Program-made: the position numbers and the translations under genes
Part shown: one piece after another, positions 1-5,952 of the stretch
How positions within the stretch are numbered: position 1 is the stretch's first letter
How the letters are laid out: every line of letters begins with the position of its first letter
Notes under the pieces: model-generated
Database searches by the model: none
The model's input: only the letters and a program-made list of their open reading frames with translations
What the model was told of the DNA's origin: nothing
NCBI GenBank assembly: GCA_030430105.1
Contig: JAUIFW010000052.1
Span: forward strand, 1-7,669
Reading direction: 5' to 3'
Length of the DNA: 7,669 nt
Source: a bacterium
GTDB taxonomy: Bacteria; Patescibacteria; Gracilibacteria; 1-14-2-50-48-13

Positions 1-1071
1 CCTGTGATTGTGGTGGCGAATAAGGTGGATAATAAGGCTATGGAAGCCAATGTGTTTGGCCTGTATGAGCTTGGGTTTGAAGATATTCATCCTATTTCTG
101 TTTCCCATAAGAAGGGAATTGCGGAGCTGGCAGACATGATTGATGAGCGAGTGGCGACCTTGGGGGCTACTGGAGAGCGATTTGAAGAAGATCGTCATGA
201 GTATGTGTGTAAGTTTTCTCTTGTAGGAACGCCAAATGTGGGGAAGTCGGCATTGTTTAATAGCCTAGCAAAGCAGGAAAAGGCACTTGTATCTGATGTG
301 GCTGGTACAACGAGAGATAGTACGGATACGGAAATGGAGGTAGATGGAGAGTCGTACTTGCTTATCGATACAGCGGGTATAAGACGTCGAGGTAAAATTG
401 AGAAGGGGATTGAGAAATTCTCCATTATGCGAACAGAGCGATCTATTCGTCGTAGTGATGTATGTCTGTTGGTCCTTGACGCTGGTAAGGGGGTGACCAA
501 ACAAGATCAGCATGTGGCTGAGTATGTGCTACGTGAAAAGAAGGGGCTGATTATCGTGGTGAACAAGTGGGACACGATCCAGGATTATGATGATTTGCCT
601 GCAGAACTTCGTATGGCTCGAATGCATACACAGGACCTTATGGAGCTGTATATAGCGTATTTGCGATATAAATTTCCATTCCTCTCGTGGGCTCCGGCGA
701 TTTTTACCTGCGGAATTACAGGGAAAAACGTACAGAAGATCTTTCCTTTGCTTTCAAGTATTATGGAGGAGCGTGGGAAGCGTATTGAGACAGGGAAGCT
801 CAACCGCTTTATGGAGCGAATTATTTCAAAGCATAAGCCTACAGGAGCAAAGGCGTTTATTCCTCGAATTAGCTACACGTCACAGGTTTCGAGTTATCCT
901 CCGCACTTTGTGTTGTTTGTAAACGACAAGAAGTTTTTCCATTTTTCGTATACGAGGTATGTTGAGAACATGCTGCGTGAGAAGTGGGGGTTTGAAGGGA
1001 CTCCGATTGTGGTGGAACTTCGAAATAAATCCAAGAAGACGTATGTGACGCCAAAACCGAAGTGGGATTAG
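1..1071 (+). CDS. der: Ribosome-assembly GTPase Der (EngA), 5'-truncated by window edge
   Basis: Der is a tandem-GTPase protein that acts in the cytoplasm in maturation of the 50S ribosomal subunit. The reading frame is open from base 1, so the real start lies upstream and the ATG-less beginning is a window cut. Visible parts, counting from the first codon: NKVD (G4 of GTPase domain 1) at about residues 7-10. GTPase domain 2 has GTPNVGKS (G1/P-loop) at 76-83, GTTRD (G2) near 102-106, DTAG (G3) at 123-126 and NKWD (G4) at 188-191. The C-terminal KH-like domain spans about 265-350. Missing are the P-loop and switch regions of domain 1. Two small oddities: the usual G5 'SA' of domain 2 reads CGITG (about 237-241), and the stretch between NKWD and G5 looks roughly ten residues longer than typical. 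It ends at TAG 1069-1071. The family assignment is very secure. Confidence 0.97.
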   Translation, partial: PVIVVANKVDNKAMEANVFGLYELGFEDIHPISVSHKKGIAELADMIDERVATLGATGERFEEDRHEYVCKFSLVGTPNVGKSALFNSLAKQEKALVSDVAGTTRDSTDTEMEVDGESYLLIDTAGIRRRGKIEKGIEKFSIMRTERSIRRSDVCLLVLDAGKGVTKQDQHVAEYVLREKKGLIIVVNKWDTIQDYDDLPAELRMARMHTQDLMELYIAYLRYKFPFLSWAPAIFTCGITGKNVQKIFPLLSSIMEERGKRIETGKLNRFMERIISKHKPTGAKAFIPRISYTSQVSSYPPHFVLFVNDKKFFHFSYTRYVENMLREKWGFEGTPIVVELRNKSKKTYVTPKPKWD

Positions 1072-1088
1072 GAGCGCCGTAGGCGCTC
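1072..1088. repeat. Perfect 7-bp hairpin immediately after der
   Basis: GAGCGCC (1072-1078) and GGCGCTC (1082-1088) are perfect complements around a GTA loop, starting at the base after the der stop codon. Neither flank carries a T-run in the direction that would make a classical intrinsic terminator; AAAATGAC follows on the plus strand. It could be a 3'-end-stabilising hairpin, a U-less terminator or part of a dispersed intergenic repeat. The sequence alone does not decide. Confidence 0.55.
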
Positions 1089-1095
1089 AAAATGA

Positions 1096-1134
1096 CAAAT
1101 TTGAAATTTCAGATTCCAAATAGCAAATAGCAAA
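1096..1134. repeat. AAAT-rich tandem/palindromic low-complexity stretch
   Basis: Two 8-bp palindromes share a base: CAAATTTG (1096-1103) and GAAATTTC (1103-1110). They are followed by two copies of CAAATAG plus CAAA (1117-1134). The remainder of the 184-bp gap (1135-1255) holds only G/T-rich sequence and the promoter listed separately; I see no ORF or RNA gene in it. The run may be the edge of a dispersed intergenic repeat together with the hairpin at 1072-1088. Confidence 0.45.
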
Positions 1135-1207
1135 GGAATAGTTGGTACGGCTTGGGGTTTGGTAACAAGGATTGTTGACGGGTAAGGGTTTGTGGGGCTT
1201 GGTTTGC

Positions 1208-1235
1208 TTGATTTTTCTCGTGAATGTGGTATAAA
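1208..1235 (+). promoter_or_regulatory. Extended -10 promoter for the O-antigen ligase-like gene
   Basis: TTGATT (1208-1213) lies 16 bp before TATAAA (1230-1235). TGG directly upstream (1227-1229) gives the extended -10 TGnTATAAA. Transcription would start near 1242, leaving a leader of only about 14 nt before the ATG at 1256. That leader is T-rich and has no Shine-Dalgarno sequence. The hexamer matches are good, but this is a consensus match only. Confidence 0.55.
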
Positions 1236-1255
1236 GAAATCATTTTTTTCTTCCT

Positions 1256-2581
1256 ATGCACCAATTGATTCCATATGTACTGCTCTTGATTGGACTGGGT
1301 GCTTTGGTGTGGACCGGGGTGATAGCGGGCTTTGACCGGCTTCTTCGTTTGCTTCCTTTATTATTGCTTGGAAGCTTGGTGTTTTGGCGCGTTGGTCCTC
1401 TGAGTTTTTCCTTTTTGGAGCTTACTGTCTGGACGGGTGCCCTTGGTTACATGCTTACGCATGGGCTCCAAAAATCCTGGTGGTGCGATGCATGGGCGCT
1501 GTGGAAAGGGGATCGATGGTGGCGAAGCCCACTCTTGTATTTTGGTGCATTTTTTGTGCTCGCGACCCTCTCTCTCTTTGTGGTGCCGAAGGAAATGATC
1601 TTTCAAACTGGATTGATTGATTTTCCTGAGGAGGTGTTTGCAACGCGAACTATTGCTCTTGGGATATGGAAGGGATGGGTGATTCCTATGGTACTGCTTG
1701 GACTGCTTTATCCTCTTGTTTTGCAAAGGAAGCATGAGCGCAAGGAGGCTTTGTATGCCCTCGTAGGCGGGGTGCTAGTCTTGCTTGTATTGGGGCTTTT
1801 TTGGCGCTTTGGTTTAGGGTGGCAGGATACTTTGGATGGTCGCTTTGGTGGGGTGTTTGTTTCTGCCAATTACTTAGCTTTTTTACTGGTTCCTGCCTTG
1901 CTTCTTGCTGCCTCTTGGTGGTGGAATCAAAAGTCGCTTTGGAAAGGAGTGCTTGTAGGAGTGTTGCTACTCGGTGTTTTACTGGCTCGTTCCTATGCTT
2001 CTTGGGCTATTTTGCTTGTGCTTGCTTTTCTTTGGCTCTGGAGGCAGCTTTCTTCCTGGAAATTTCGAGCTGCTTTGGTGTTTGTGGGCTTGCTTGTGGT
2101 CGGGGGAATAGTAGGAAGAGAGCTTATGACAGAAAAAGGCCAGGCCTTTGTGACTGTGGAGGAGCGCTCTAGTACTTCTGTGCGGCTGCAAGTGTATGAG
2201 ATTTCATCCGTATTGGCTCTAGAAAAGCCCTTGCTTGGATATGGTATGGGACAATATGAAGCGCTGTATAAGACGCAGGCGCATAGAATTTTGGGTGATC
2301 CGCCGTATGAATGGGTGATGTTGCACCCACACAACACTTTGCTATCGATGATAGTTGCCTTTGGTATCCTTGGAGGTCTTTGGTATTTGTGGGGGATTGG
2401 ACTCTTTATAGCTCGGTATCGGGAGATTTCTGGCGCTGTCGTGCTTGTTTTTGTTTACTTGCACCTGCATGGATTGGTCGACACATTGTTTTGGAAGCTT
2501 GATCTTATGGTTCTTTGGGCGCTTTTTTCGGCCTTTCTCTTTCTTCCTGCCTTGCCAAAGGGGCAAGACTCCTTACAATAG
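1256..2581 (+). CDS. O-antigen ligase/polymerase-like polytopic membrane protein (Wzy_C/WaaL superfamily)
   Basis: Members of this superfamily join or polymerise glycan chains on lipid carriers at the outer face of the cytoplasmic membrane. The 441-residue protein has about twelve hydrophobic segments, spread over residues 5-290 and 360-431. A larger hydrophilic loop (about 290-358) carries the Wzy_C hallmarks: R310 in SVRLQVYE, PLLGYGMGQY (325-334) and HPHN (357-360). LARSYASWA (243-251) resembles the conserved Ser/Arg segment before that loop, and HGLVDTLFW (405-413) matches the usual C-terminal motif. ATG 1256 is chosen because it falls just after a good extended -10 promoter and begins the first membrane segment; no Shine-Dalgarno precedes it, only T-rich sequence. 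efp starts 26 bp after the stop, so co-transcription is possible. Substrate is unknown: S-layer or pilin glycosylation and polysaccharide assembly both fit. No glycosyltransferase neighbours are visible. Confidence 0.85.
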   Translation: MHQLIPYVLLLIGLGALVWTGVIAGFDRLLRLLPLLLLGSLVFWRVGPLSFSFLELTVWTGALGYMLTHGLQKSWWCDAWALWKGDRWWRSPLLYFGAFFVLATLSLFVVPKEMIFQTGLIDFPEEVFATRTIALGIWKGWVIPMVLLGLLYPLVLQRKHERKEALYALVGGVLVLLVLGLFWRFGLGWQDTLDGRFGGVFVSANYLAFLLVPALLLAASWWWNQKSLWKGVLVGVLLLGVLLARSYASWAILLVLAFLWLWRQLSSWKFRAALVFVGLLVVGGIVGRELMTEKGQAFVTVEERSSTSVRLQVYEISSVLALEKPLLGYGMGQYEALYKTQAHRILGDPPYEWVMLHPHNTLLSMIVAFGILGGLWYLWGIGLFIARYREISGAVVLVFVYLHLHGLVDTLFWKLDLMVLWALFSAFLFLPALPKGQDSLQ

Positions 2582-2601
2582 GTGCATCTAGACTGTAAAT
2601 T
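2573..2601 (+). promoter_or_regulatory. Candidate promoter giving a leaderless efp transcript
   Basis: TTACAA (2573-2578) is separated by 17 bp from TAAATT (2596-2601). Initiation about seven bases after the -10 would fall at or next to the ATG at 2608, making the mRNA essentially leaderless. This fits the absence of any Shine-Dalgarno sequence in the 26-bp gap. The -10 matches consensus at only four of six positions, so read-through from the upstream gene is an equal alternative. Confidence 0.35.
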
Positions 2602-2607
2602 GGCCGT

Positions 2608-3171
2608 ATGTACCAGATTTCTGACCTGAAAACAGGTGTGTGTATCGAACTTGATGGAACTCCGTATCAAGTGCTGGATTACCAGCATACAAAGGTTGCC
2701 CGTCAGGCAGGAATGATGACAACGAAGCTAAAGAACCTCCTTACTGGATCTACCAGTGAAAAGACCTTTAAGTCAGGGGAAAAGGTGAAGCCTGCGGATG
2801 TGGGATACAAGAAGTGTCAGTTTTTGTATCCAGAGGGGGATTCTTACCAGTTCATGCGTAATGATACGTACGAGCAGTTTGCAATTCCTTCATCTGTACT
2901 GGGGGATGCAACCAACTATGTGACAGAGGGAAGCGATGTTGATGTGCAATTTTATGGAGAACAGCCTATAGGTGTGCTTCTGGCCCCAAACATGGTCTTT
3001 GAAGTGGTAGAAACTGTTCCTGGAGTGAAGGGAGATACCTCCTCTGGGGGCTCTAAACCGGCTACACTAAACACTGGAAAGGTAGTTCAGGTGCCACTTT
3101 TCATCAAGGAAGGGGATAATGTACGAGTAGATACGCGCACAGGAACCTATATGGAGCGTGTTAATCTATAA
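2608..3171 (+). CDS. efp: Translation elongation factor P with an arginine tip loop
   Basis: EF-P binds between the ribosomal P and E sites and relieves stalling at polyproline stretches. The 187 residues match normal family length, with the KOW-like N domain (about 1-62), the central OB domain (about 65-128) and the C-terminal OB domain (about 130-187). Diagnostic sequences are TKLKNLLTG (39-47), EKTFKSGEKV and the C-terminal signature running from KPATLNTG to EGD. The tip loop that normally reads PGKG, with a modified lysine, reads VARQ (30-33), placing Arg32 at the tip. That matches the position of the rhamnosylated Arg32 of Pseudomonas EF-P, but the loop otherwise differs. No EarP, EpmA or EpmB-like gene is in the window. 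The start is the only reasonable Met for the domain; no Shine-Dalgarno is present. The stop is TAA 3169-3171. Confidence 0.97.
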   Translation: MYQISDLKTGVCIELDGTPYQVLDYQHTKVARQAGMMTTKLKNLLTGSTSEKTFKSGEKVKPADVGYKKCQFLYPEGDSYQFMRNDTYEQFAIPSSVLGDATNYVTEGSDVDVQFYGEQPIGVLLAPNMVFEVVETVPGVKGDTSSGGSKPATLNTGKVVQVPLFIKEGDNVRVDTRTGTYMERVNL

Positions 3172-3199
3172 TTATACCACATTTTTTATAAAAAGTCTA

Positions 3200-3227
3200 T
3201 TGCCTCCAGGGGGTGGTAAGGTAGAAT
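3200..3227 (+). promoter_or_regulatory. Candidate promoter upstream of the M23 peptidase gene
   Basis: TTGCCT (3200-3205) and TAGAAT (3222-3227) are spaced 16 bp apart, and predicted initiation falls near 3234. The resulting leader would be about 125 nt and would begin with the hairpin listed at 3228-3256. The same hairpin can instead be read as the efp terminator; the two readings compete unless it does both. Confidence 0.45.
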
Positions 3228-3260
3228 AAAAGGGTAGGAAATCTTCCTACTCTTTTCTTT
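3228..3260 (+). terminator. Hairpin plus T-rich tail, likely efp terminator or 5'-leader hairpin
   Basis: GTAGGAA (3234-3240) pairs perfectly with TTCCTAC (3244-3250) around an ATC loop. The pairing extends outward through one G-T wobble, a G-C and four A-T pairs to 3228/3256, giving about a 13-bp stem. The right side runs into TCTTTTCTTT (3251-3260), a T-rich tract fitting an intrinsic terminator 57 bp after the efp stop codon. Confidence 0.6.
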
Positions 3261-3340
3261 AAATCGGCGCTGTCTGCCGCTGAATCTACGGTGTGAGCCA
3301 CTCTGGCTGTAAGAGAAGCAATCGCTCCCCATCATAGACA
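3261..3340 (+). promoter_or_regulatory. GC-rich, possibly structured 5' leader of the M23 gene
   Basis: This stretch between the hairpin and the M23 start has no ORF and differs in texture from the A/T-rich sequence around it. Two small stems are visible: CGGC/GCCG (3265-3268 with 3276-3279) and AGCC/GGCT (3296-3299 with 3305-3308). The segment GAATCTACGG...GAGCC...GGCTGTAA (3282-3312) loosely recalls part of the c-di-AMP (ydaO/yuaA) riboswitch core, a class that often precedes cell-wall hydrolase genes. The GGGGA-type block and the 3' half of that aptamer are not evident, so this is a weak suggestion only. Confidence 0.2.
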
Positions 3341-3346
3341 TCAGTT

Positions 3347-3361
3347 TACTATAGGAGAATG
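3347..3361 (+). promoter_or_regulatory. Unusual start context of the M23 gene: AGGAGA abutting ATG
   Basis: AGGAG (3353-3357) is separated from ATG 3359 by one base, too close for a normal Shine-Dalgarno interaction. TACTAT (3347-3352) could be a -10 element giving a leaderless message, but no -35 is visible. ATG 3359 is still preferred: an in-frame TAG at 3335-3337 lies just upstream with no start codon between them. The next internal Met (residue 63) would remove the basic N-terminal tail and place the start inside the hydrophobic segment. Confidence 0.35.
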
Positions 3362-4765
3362 CCTATAGAACCAACATCTAGAACCAATAAACATGCTCGT
3401 CGGCTCCGGCATAGAAAAATCTATGGGGCCAGTGACCAACGTGTGGTACAAGCACCAGAATCATCACTGATTCGCTCTTCAGTGCGCTCATTTTTCCGCG
3501 CATTTGGAACGCTTTTATCCCTCGGTGGTACAACGAATAAGGCTATGGTTGCCTTGTTTCTTGTTTTCTTTGGCTCTTCTACGATCCTTCCTTCGTTTGC
3601 TGCACTCAATAATTTGGATGCCGTATATGATGTTACTGCCTGTGGGCAAGGGGGAGAGAACTTTTCGGCGCCTGATGCGCAGGGCTTAGGGCTTGAGTCA
3701 GAGGACGATGGTTCCGAAGCTGAGGAGGGGGCTGAAGGTGAGGTGCCTGTGGAAGAAGTTCATGAGGGGCATATGGTGGAGTGTTTTATCCCTGTTGAGG
3801 ATGAGTTTCTTCTTAGTTACCAAAGCTCAGATGTCCTTGTCTCTGCAAATGATGGAGTAATTGTGAACCCTACTGTAGCGGACGACTCAGGAAGTGTCTT
3901 TGAGGAGAACTCTGTAGAAGAATATGTTGTTCAGGAGGGAGATACTATCGATACTATTGCGGAGGCTCATGGGGTATCTGTAGATACCATTAAGTTCAAC
4001 AATGGACTTAAGAGCGACACCATCAAAATTGGGCAGAAGCTAAATATCATGCCACTTGACGGTGTACTTATCACCGTGACAGGAGATGCGTCTTTGAAGG
4101 ATGTAGCAAAGGAGCATGATGTTGATCCTGAGCTCCTAGCGGAGAAGAATGATGTGACGCTTCGTGCACAATTTAAAAAGGGAGAGCAAATTATTCTTCC
4201 TGGTGAAGATCAGTTAGCAAAGGCAAAGAAGCGAGCGGAAGAGGAGGAGAAGAGGCTTCTAGCTGAGGCTGCGAAGAAGCGTGCCGAGGCTGCGGCTAAG
4301 GCGAAGACTGCATATTCTGGTGCGGTCACTAATACAACATCTGCAGCATATAATCCACAAACGTTGAATGTGGCTACCGCTTCAGGAAAGAGCATGGTCT
4401 GGCCAACAAAGAATCCAGTGGTAACGCAGGGGTACAAGTATGGTCATGCTGCTCTTGATATTGCATATACTTCTGGAGACCATACGACGGCAATTGTTTC
4501 TGTGCTTCCTGGAAAGGTGATTAAATCACAAGGAGGTTGGAATGGAGGATATGGAAATATGGTGCTTGTCGACCATGGAAATGGTTTGGTTACGCGCTAC
4601 GCCCATATGCGTGAGATATATGTCTCTGTAGGGCAATATGTTGGTCAGGGACAGGCTGTGGGATGGATGGGACGAACAGGTCGTGTATATGGACGAACAG
4701 GACTGCATCTGCATTTTGAGACGATTTTGAATGGACGAAGAGTGAATCCTTACATTTATCTGTAA
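3359..4765 (+). CDS. Membrane-anchored LysM/M23 peptidoglycan endopeptidase
   Basis: This is probably a zinc-dependent peptidoglycan endopeptidase acting outside the membrane during wall remodelling or division. Domain order in 468 residues: a strongly basic cytoplasmic tail (1-60); one hydrophobic signal-anchor segment (about 62-82) with a possible signal-peptidase site after Ser-Phe-Ala (79-81); an acidic Glu/Asp-rich linker (105-150); LysM-1 (188-231, EYVVQEGDTIDTIAEAHGVS); a more divergent LysM-2 (236-281); an Ala/Lys/Glu-rich helical or coiled-coil segment (285-316); and the M23 domain (346-467). All active-site residues are present: H363 and D367 (HxxxD), H416 (YAH) and H450/H452 (HLH). 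It therefore appears catalytic rather than a degenerate EnvC/NlpD-type activator. The loop before HLH has GRTG twice. The long basic tail before the membrane segment is unusual for an ordinary Sec signal. The last codons lie inside a long hairpin. Confidence 0.93.
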   Translation: MPIEPTSRTNKHARRLRHRKIYGASDQRVVQAPESSLIRSSVRSFFRAFGTLLSLGGTTNKAMVALFLVFFGSSTILPSFAALNNLDAVYDVTACGQGGENFSAPDAQGLGLESEDDGSEAEEGAEGEVPVEEVHEGHMVECFIPVEDEFLLSYQSSDVLVSANDGVIVNPTVADDSGSVFEENSVEEYVVQEGDTIDTIAEAHGVSVDTIKFNNGLKSDTIKIGQKLNIMPLDGVLITVTGDASLKDVAKEHDVDPELLAEKNDVTLRAQFKKGEQIILPGEDQLAKAKKRAEEEEKRLLAEAAKKRAEAAAKAKTAYSGAVTNTTSAAYNPQTLNVATASGKSMVWPTKNPVVTQGYKYGHAALDIAYTSGDHTTAIVSVLPGKVIKSQGGWNGGYGNMVLVDHGNGLVTRYAHMREIYVSVGQYVGQGQAVGWMGRTGRVYGRTGLHLHFETILNGRRVNPYIYL

Positions 4766-4788
4766 GCCCTTGGGCTTACAGATAAATG
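4753..4788 (+). terminator. 17-bp perfect inverted repeat spanning the M23 stop codon
   Basis: CATTTATCTGTAAGCCC (4753-4769) and GGGCTTACAGATAAATG (4772-4788) are exact complements around two T's. The TAA stop (4763-4765) sits in the left arm, so the last codons of the M23 gene form half of the stem. No T-run follows directly; GAATTATT and the next inverted repeat follow. A role in termination or mRNA 3'-end protection is likely, but without a U-tract it is not a textbook intrinsic terminator. Confidence 0.7.
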
Positions 4789-4827
4789 AATTATTAATTA
4801 GTAATGAATACTTACTAATTAATAATT
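4789..4827. repeat. 16-bp perfect AT-rich inverted repeat, adjacent to the previous one
   Basis: AATTATTAATTAGTAA (4789-4804) and TTACTAATTAATAATT (4812-4827) are exact complements around a 7-base loop. The repeat starts at the base following the M23-stop hairpin, and its right arm runs into TTTT (4826-4829). It could be a weak second terminator, an operator for a dimeric regulator ahead of tsaD, or a cruciform-prone site. Its two arms contain the only A/T-rich promoter-like hexamers near tsaD. Confidence 0.65.
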
Positions 4828-4847
4828 TTGTATATGGTGGGTATGTG

Positions 4848-4866
4848 TTTTTTTTGAAATTTTTTC
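4848..4866 (+). promoter_or_regulatory. T-rich leader directly before tsaD, no Shine-Dalgarno
   Basis: Eight T's (4848-4855), GAAA and six more T's (4860-4865) lead into the tsaD start codon. No purine-rich Shine-Dalgarno element is present. The O-antigen ligase-like gene has a similar T-rich run before its ATG, so U-rich leaders may be a translation-entry style in this genome. Confidence 0.35.
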
Positions 4867-5952
4867 ATGAATATTCTGGCTATTGAGTCTTCTTGTGATG
4901 ATCTTTCCTTTGCTGTGGTAAAGGATGGACGTGAGGTGCTTGCTTTGGAGGTCGCGACGCAGGAGGAGATCCATGCGCAGACTGGAGGGGTAGTGCCTGA
5001 GGTGGCGGCGAGAGAGCATTTGCGTACACTTCGCTCCACACTTGATGCGGTGATGCAGCAAGTGGAATGGGAACAGATTGATGTGATTGCCTATACGCAG
5101 GGTCCTGGACTTCTAGGCTCCCTATTGGTGGGGACTGTGGCTGCTCAGGCTCTTGCCACCTATACAGGTAAACCGTTGCTTCCTGTGCATCATATTGAGG
5201 GGCATATTGCTTCACTTTGGTTGGAGCGTGAGTCCATACCATTTCCTATGGTGGTGTTGACGGTGTCCGGTGGACATAATGATGTGTATTACATGGAGAA
5301 ATTTGGGGCTTTTCAGCACCTTGGAGGTACCTTGGATGATGCCGCAGGTGCAGCCTTTGATAAGGTCTCTCGTATGCTTGGACTCGGATATCCTGGAGGA
5401 CCAGCTATTGAGAAGTTTTTGACTTCTCACAATGCTTTTGGTTGCTCGCGTGGGGTGATGGAGCTTCCTCGAGCTTGGGGGAAAAAGGATGAGACCTCAT
5501 TTAGCTTTAGTGGACTCAAGAGTGAGGTGAGGAGGCGAGTTGAGGCCGCTGGGAAGGACTTAGGTCATAGGGTTCAGGGCTTGGCTCAGGAGTCGAACCC
5601 TTTGAGCACAGAGGATGCATTACTTATTGCTGATGCCTTCGTAGAATCTGTGGTTGATGTGCTTTGTCGTAAGACTTTTTTGGCAGCACAAAAAGTAGGT
5701 GCTACCAGTGTTTGTGTGACGGGAGGTGTGTCCGCTAGTACACCGCTTCGAGAGCACTTTATGGCTGAGGCAGATGCCTATGGCTACACCCGAGAGCAGG
5801 TCTTTTTTCCTACGAAACGTCTCTACTGCACGGATAATGCAGCAATGATTGGTGCTGCTGCATTCTTTATTTTGCAGGAGGCACCGGAGCGACTTCTTAC
5901 AGAAGCTTCTGAGTTTTCTCAGATCGCTCCACACTCAACGTATGTGTTGTAG
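4867..5952 (+). CDS. tsaD: tRNA N6-threonylcarbamoyladenosine (t6A37) transferase subunit TsaD
   Basis: TsaD (Kae1/Gcp/YgjD family) transfers threonylcarbamoyl from threonylcarbamoyl-AMP to A37 of ANN-decoding tRNAs, working with TsaB and TsaE after TsaC makes the intermediate. None of those partners is in the window. The 361 residues are slightly longer than the usual 335-345. The N-terminus MNILAIESSCDD (1-12) matches the family start exactly, fixing ATG 4867 despite the absent Shine-Dalgarno. Other motifs: TQGPGLLGSL (77-86); metal ligands H109 and H113 in VHHIEGH; SGGHN (134-138) where Thr is common at the last place; GTLDDAAGAAFDKV (154-167); GGPAIE (177-182); FSFSGLKS (212-219); GGVSAS (286-291); and metal ligand D323 in CTDNAAMIG. 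All key residues are intact. The last 56 bp overlap the convergent minus-strand gene. Confidence 0.98.
   Translation: MNILAIESSCDDLSFAVVKDGREVLALEVATQEEIHAQTGGVVPEVAAREHLRTLRSTLDAVMQQVEWEQIDVIAYTQGPGLLGSLLVGTVAAQALATYTGKPLLPVHHIEGHIASLWLERESIPFPMVVLTVSGGHNDVYYMEKFGAFQHLGGTLDDAAGAAFDKVSRMLGLGYPGGPAIEKFLTSHNAFGCSRGVMELPRAWGKKDETSFSFSGLKSEVRRRVEAAGKDLGHRVQGLAQESNPLSTEDALLIADAFVESVVDVLCRKTFLAAQKVGATSVCVTGGVSASTPLREHFMAEADAYGYTREQVFFPTKRLYCTDNAAMIGAAAFFILQEAPERLLTEASEFSQIAPHSTYVL

Noticed and set aside
1801..2172. 123-codon plus-strand frame inside the O-antigen ligase-like gene
   Set aside because: It overlaps the membrane-protein gene in another frame, and its Cys/Phe-rich translation is a by-product of Leu/Trp codon use, with no recognisable motif.
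2551..2567. CTTGCC/GGCAAG hairpin near the end of the O-antigen ligase-like gene as a terminator
   Set aside because: Only a 6-bp stem inside the coding sequence, with no T-run after it; efp follows at once, so termination here is unlikely.
4880..5242. 120-codon minus-strand frame inside tsaD
   Set aside because: A Gln/Pro-rich translation opposite a highly conserved gene; no motif, and tsaD fully explains the sequence.
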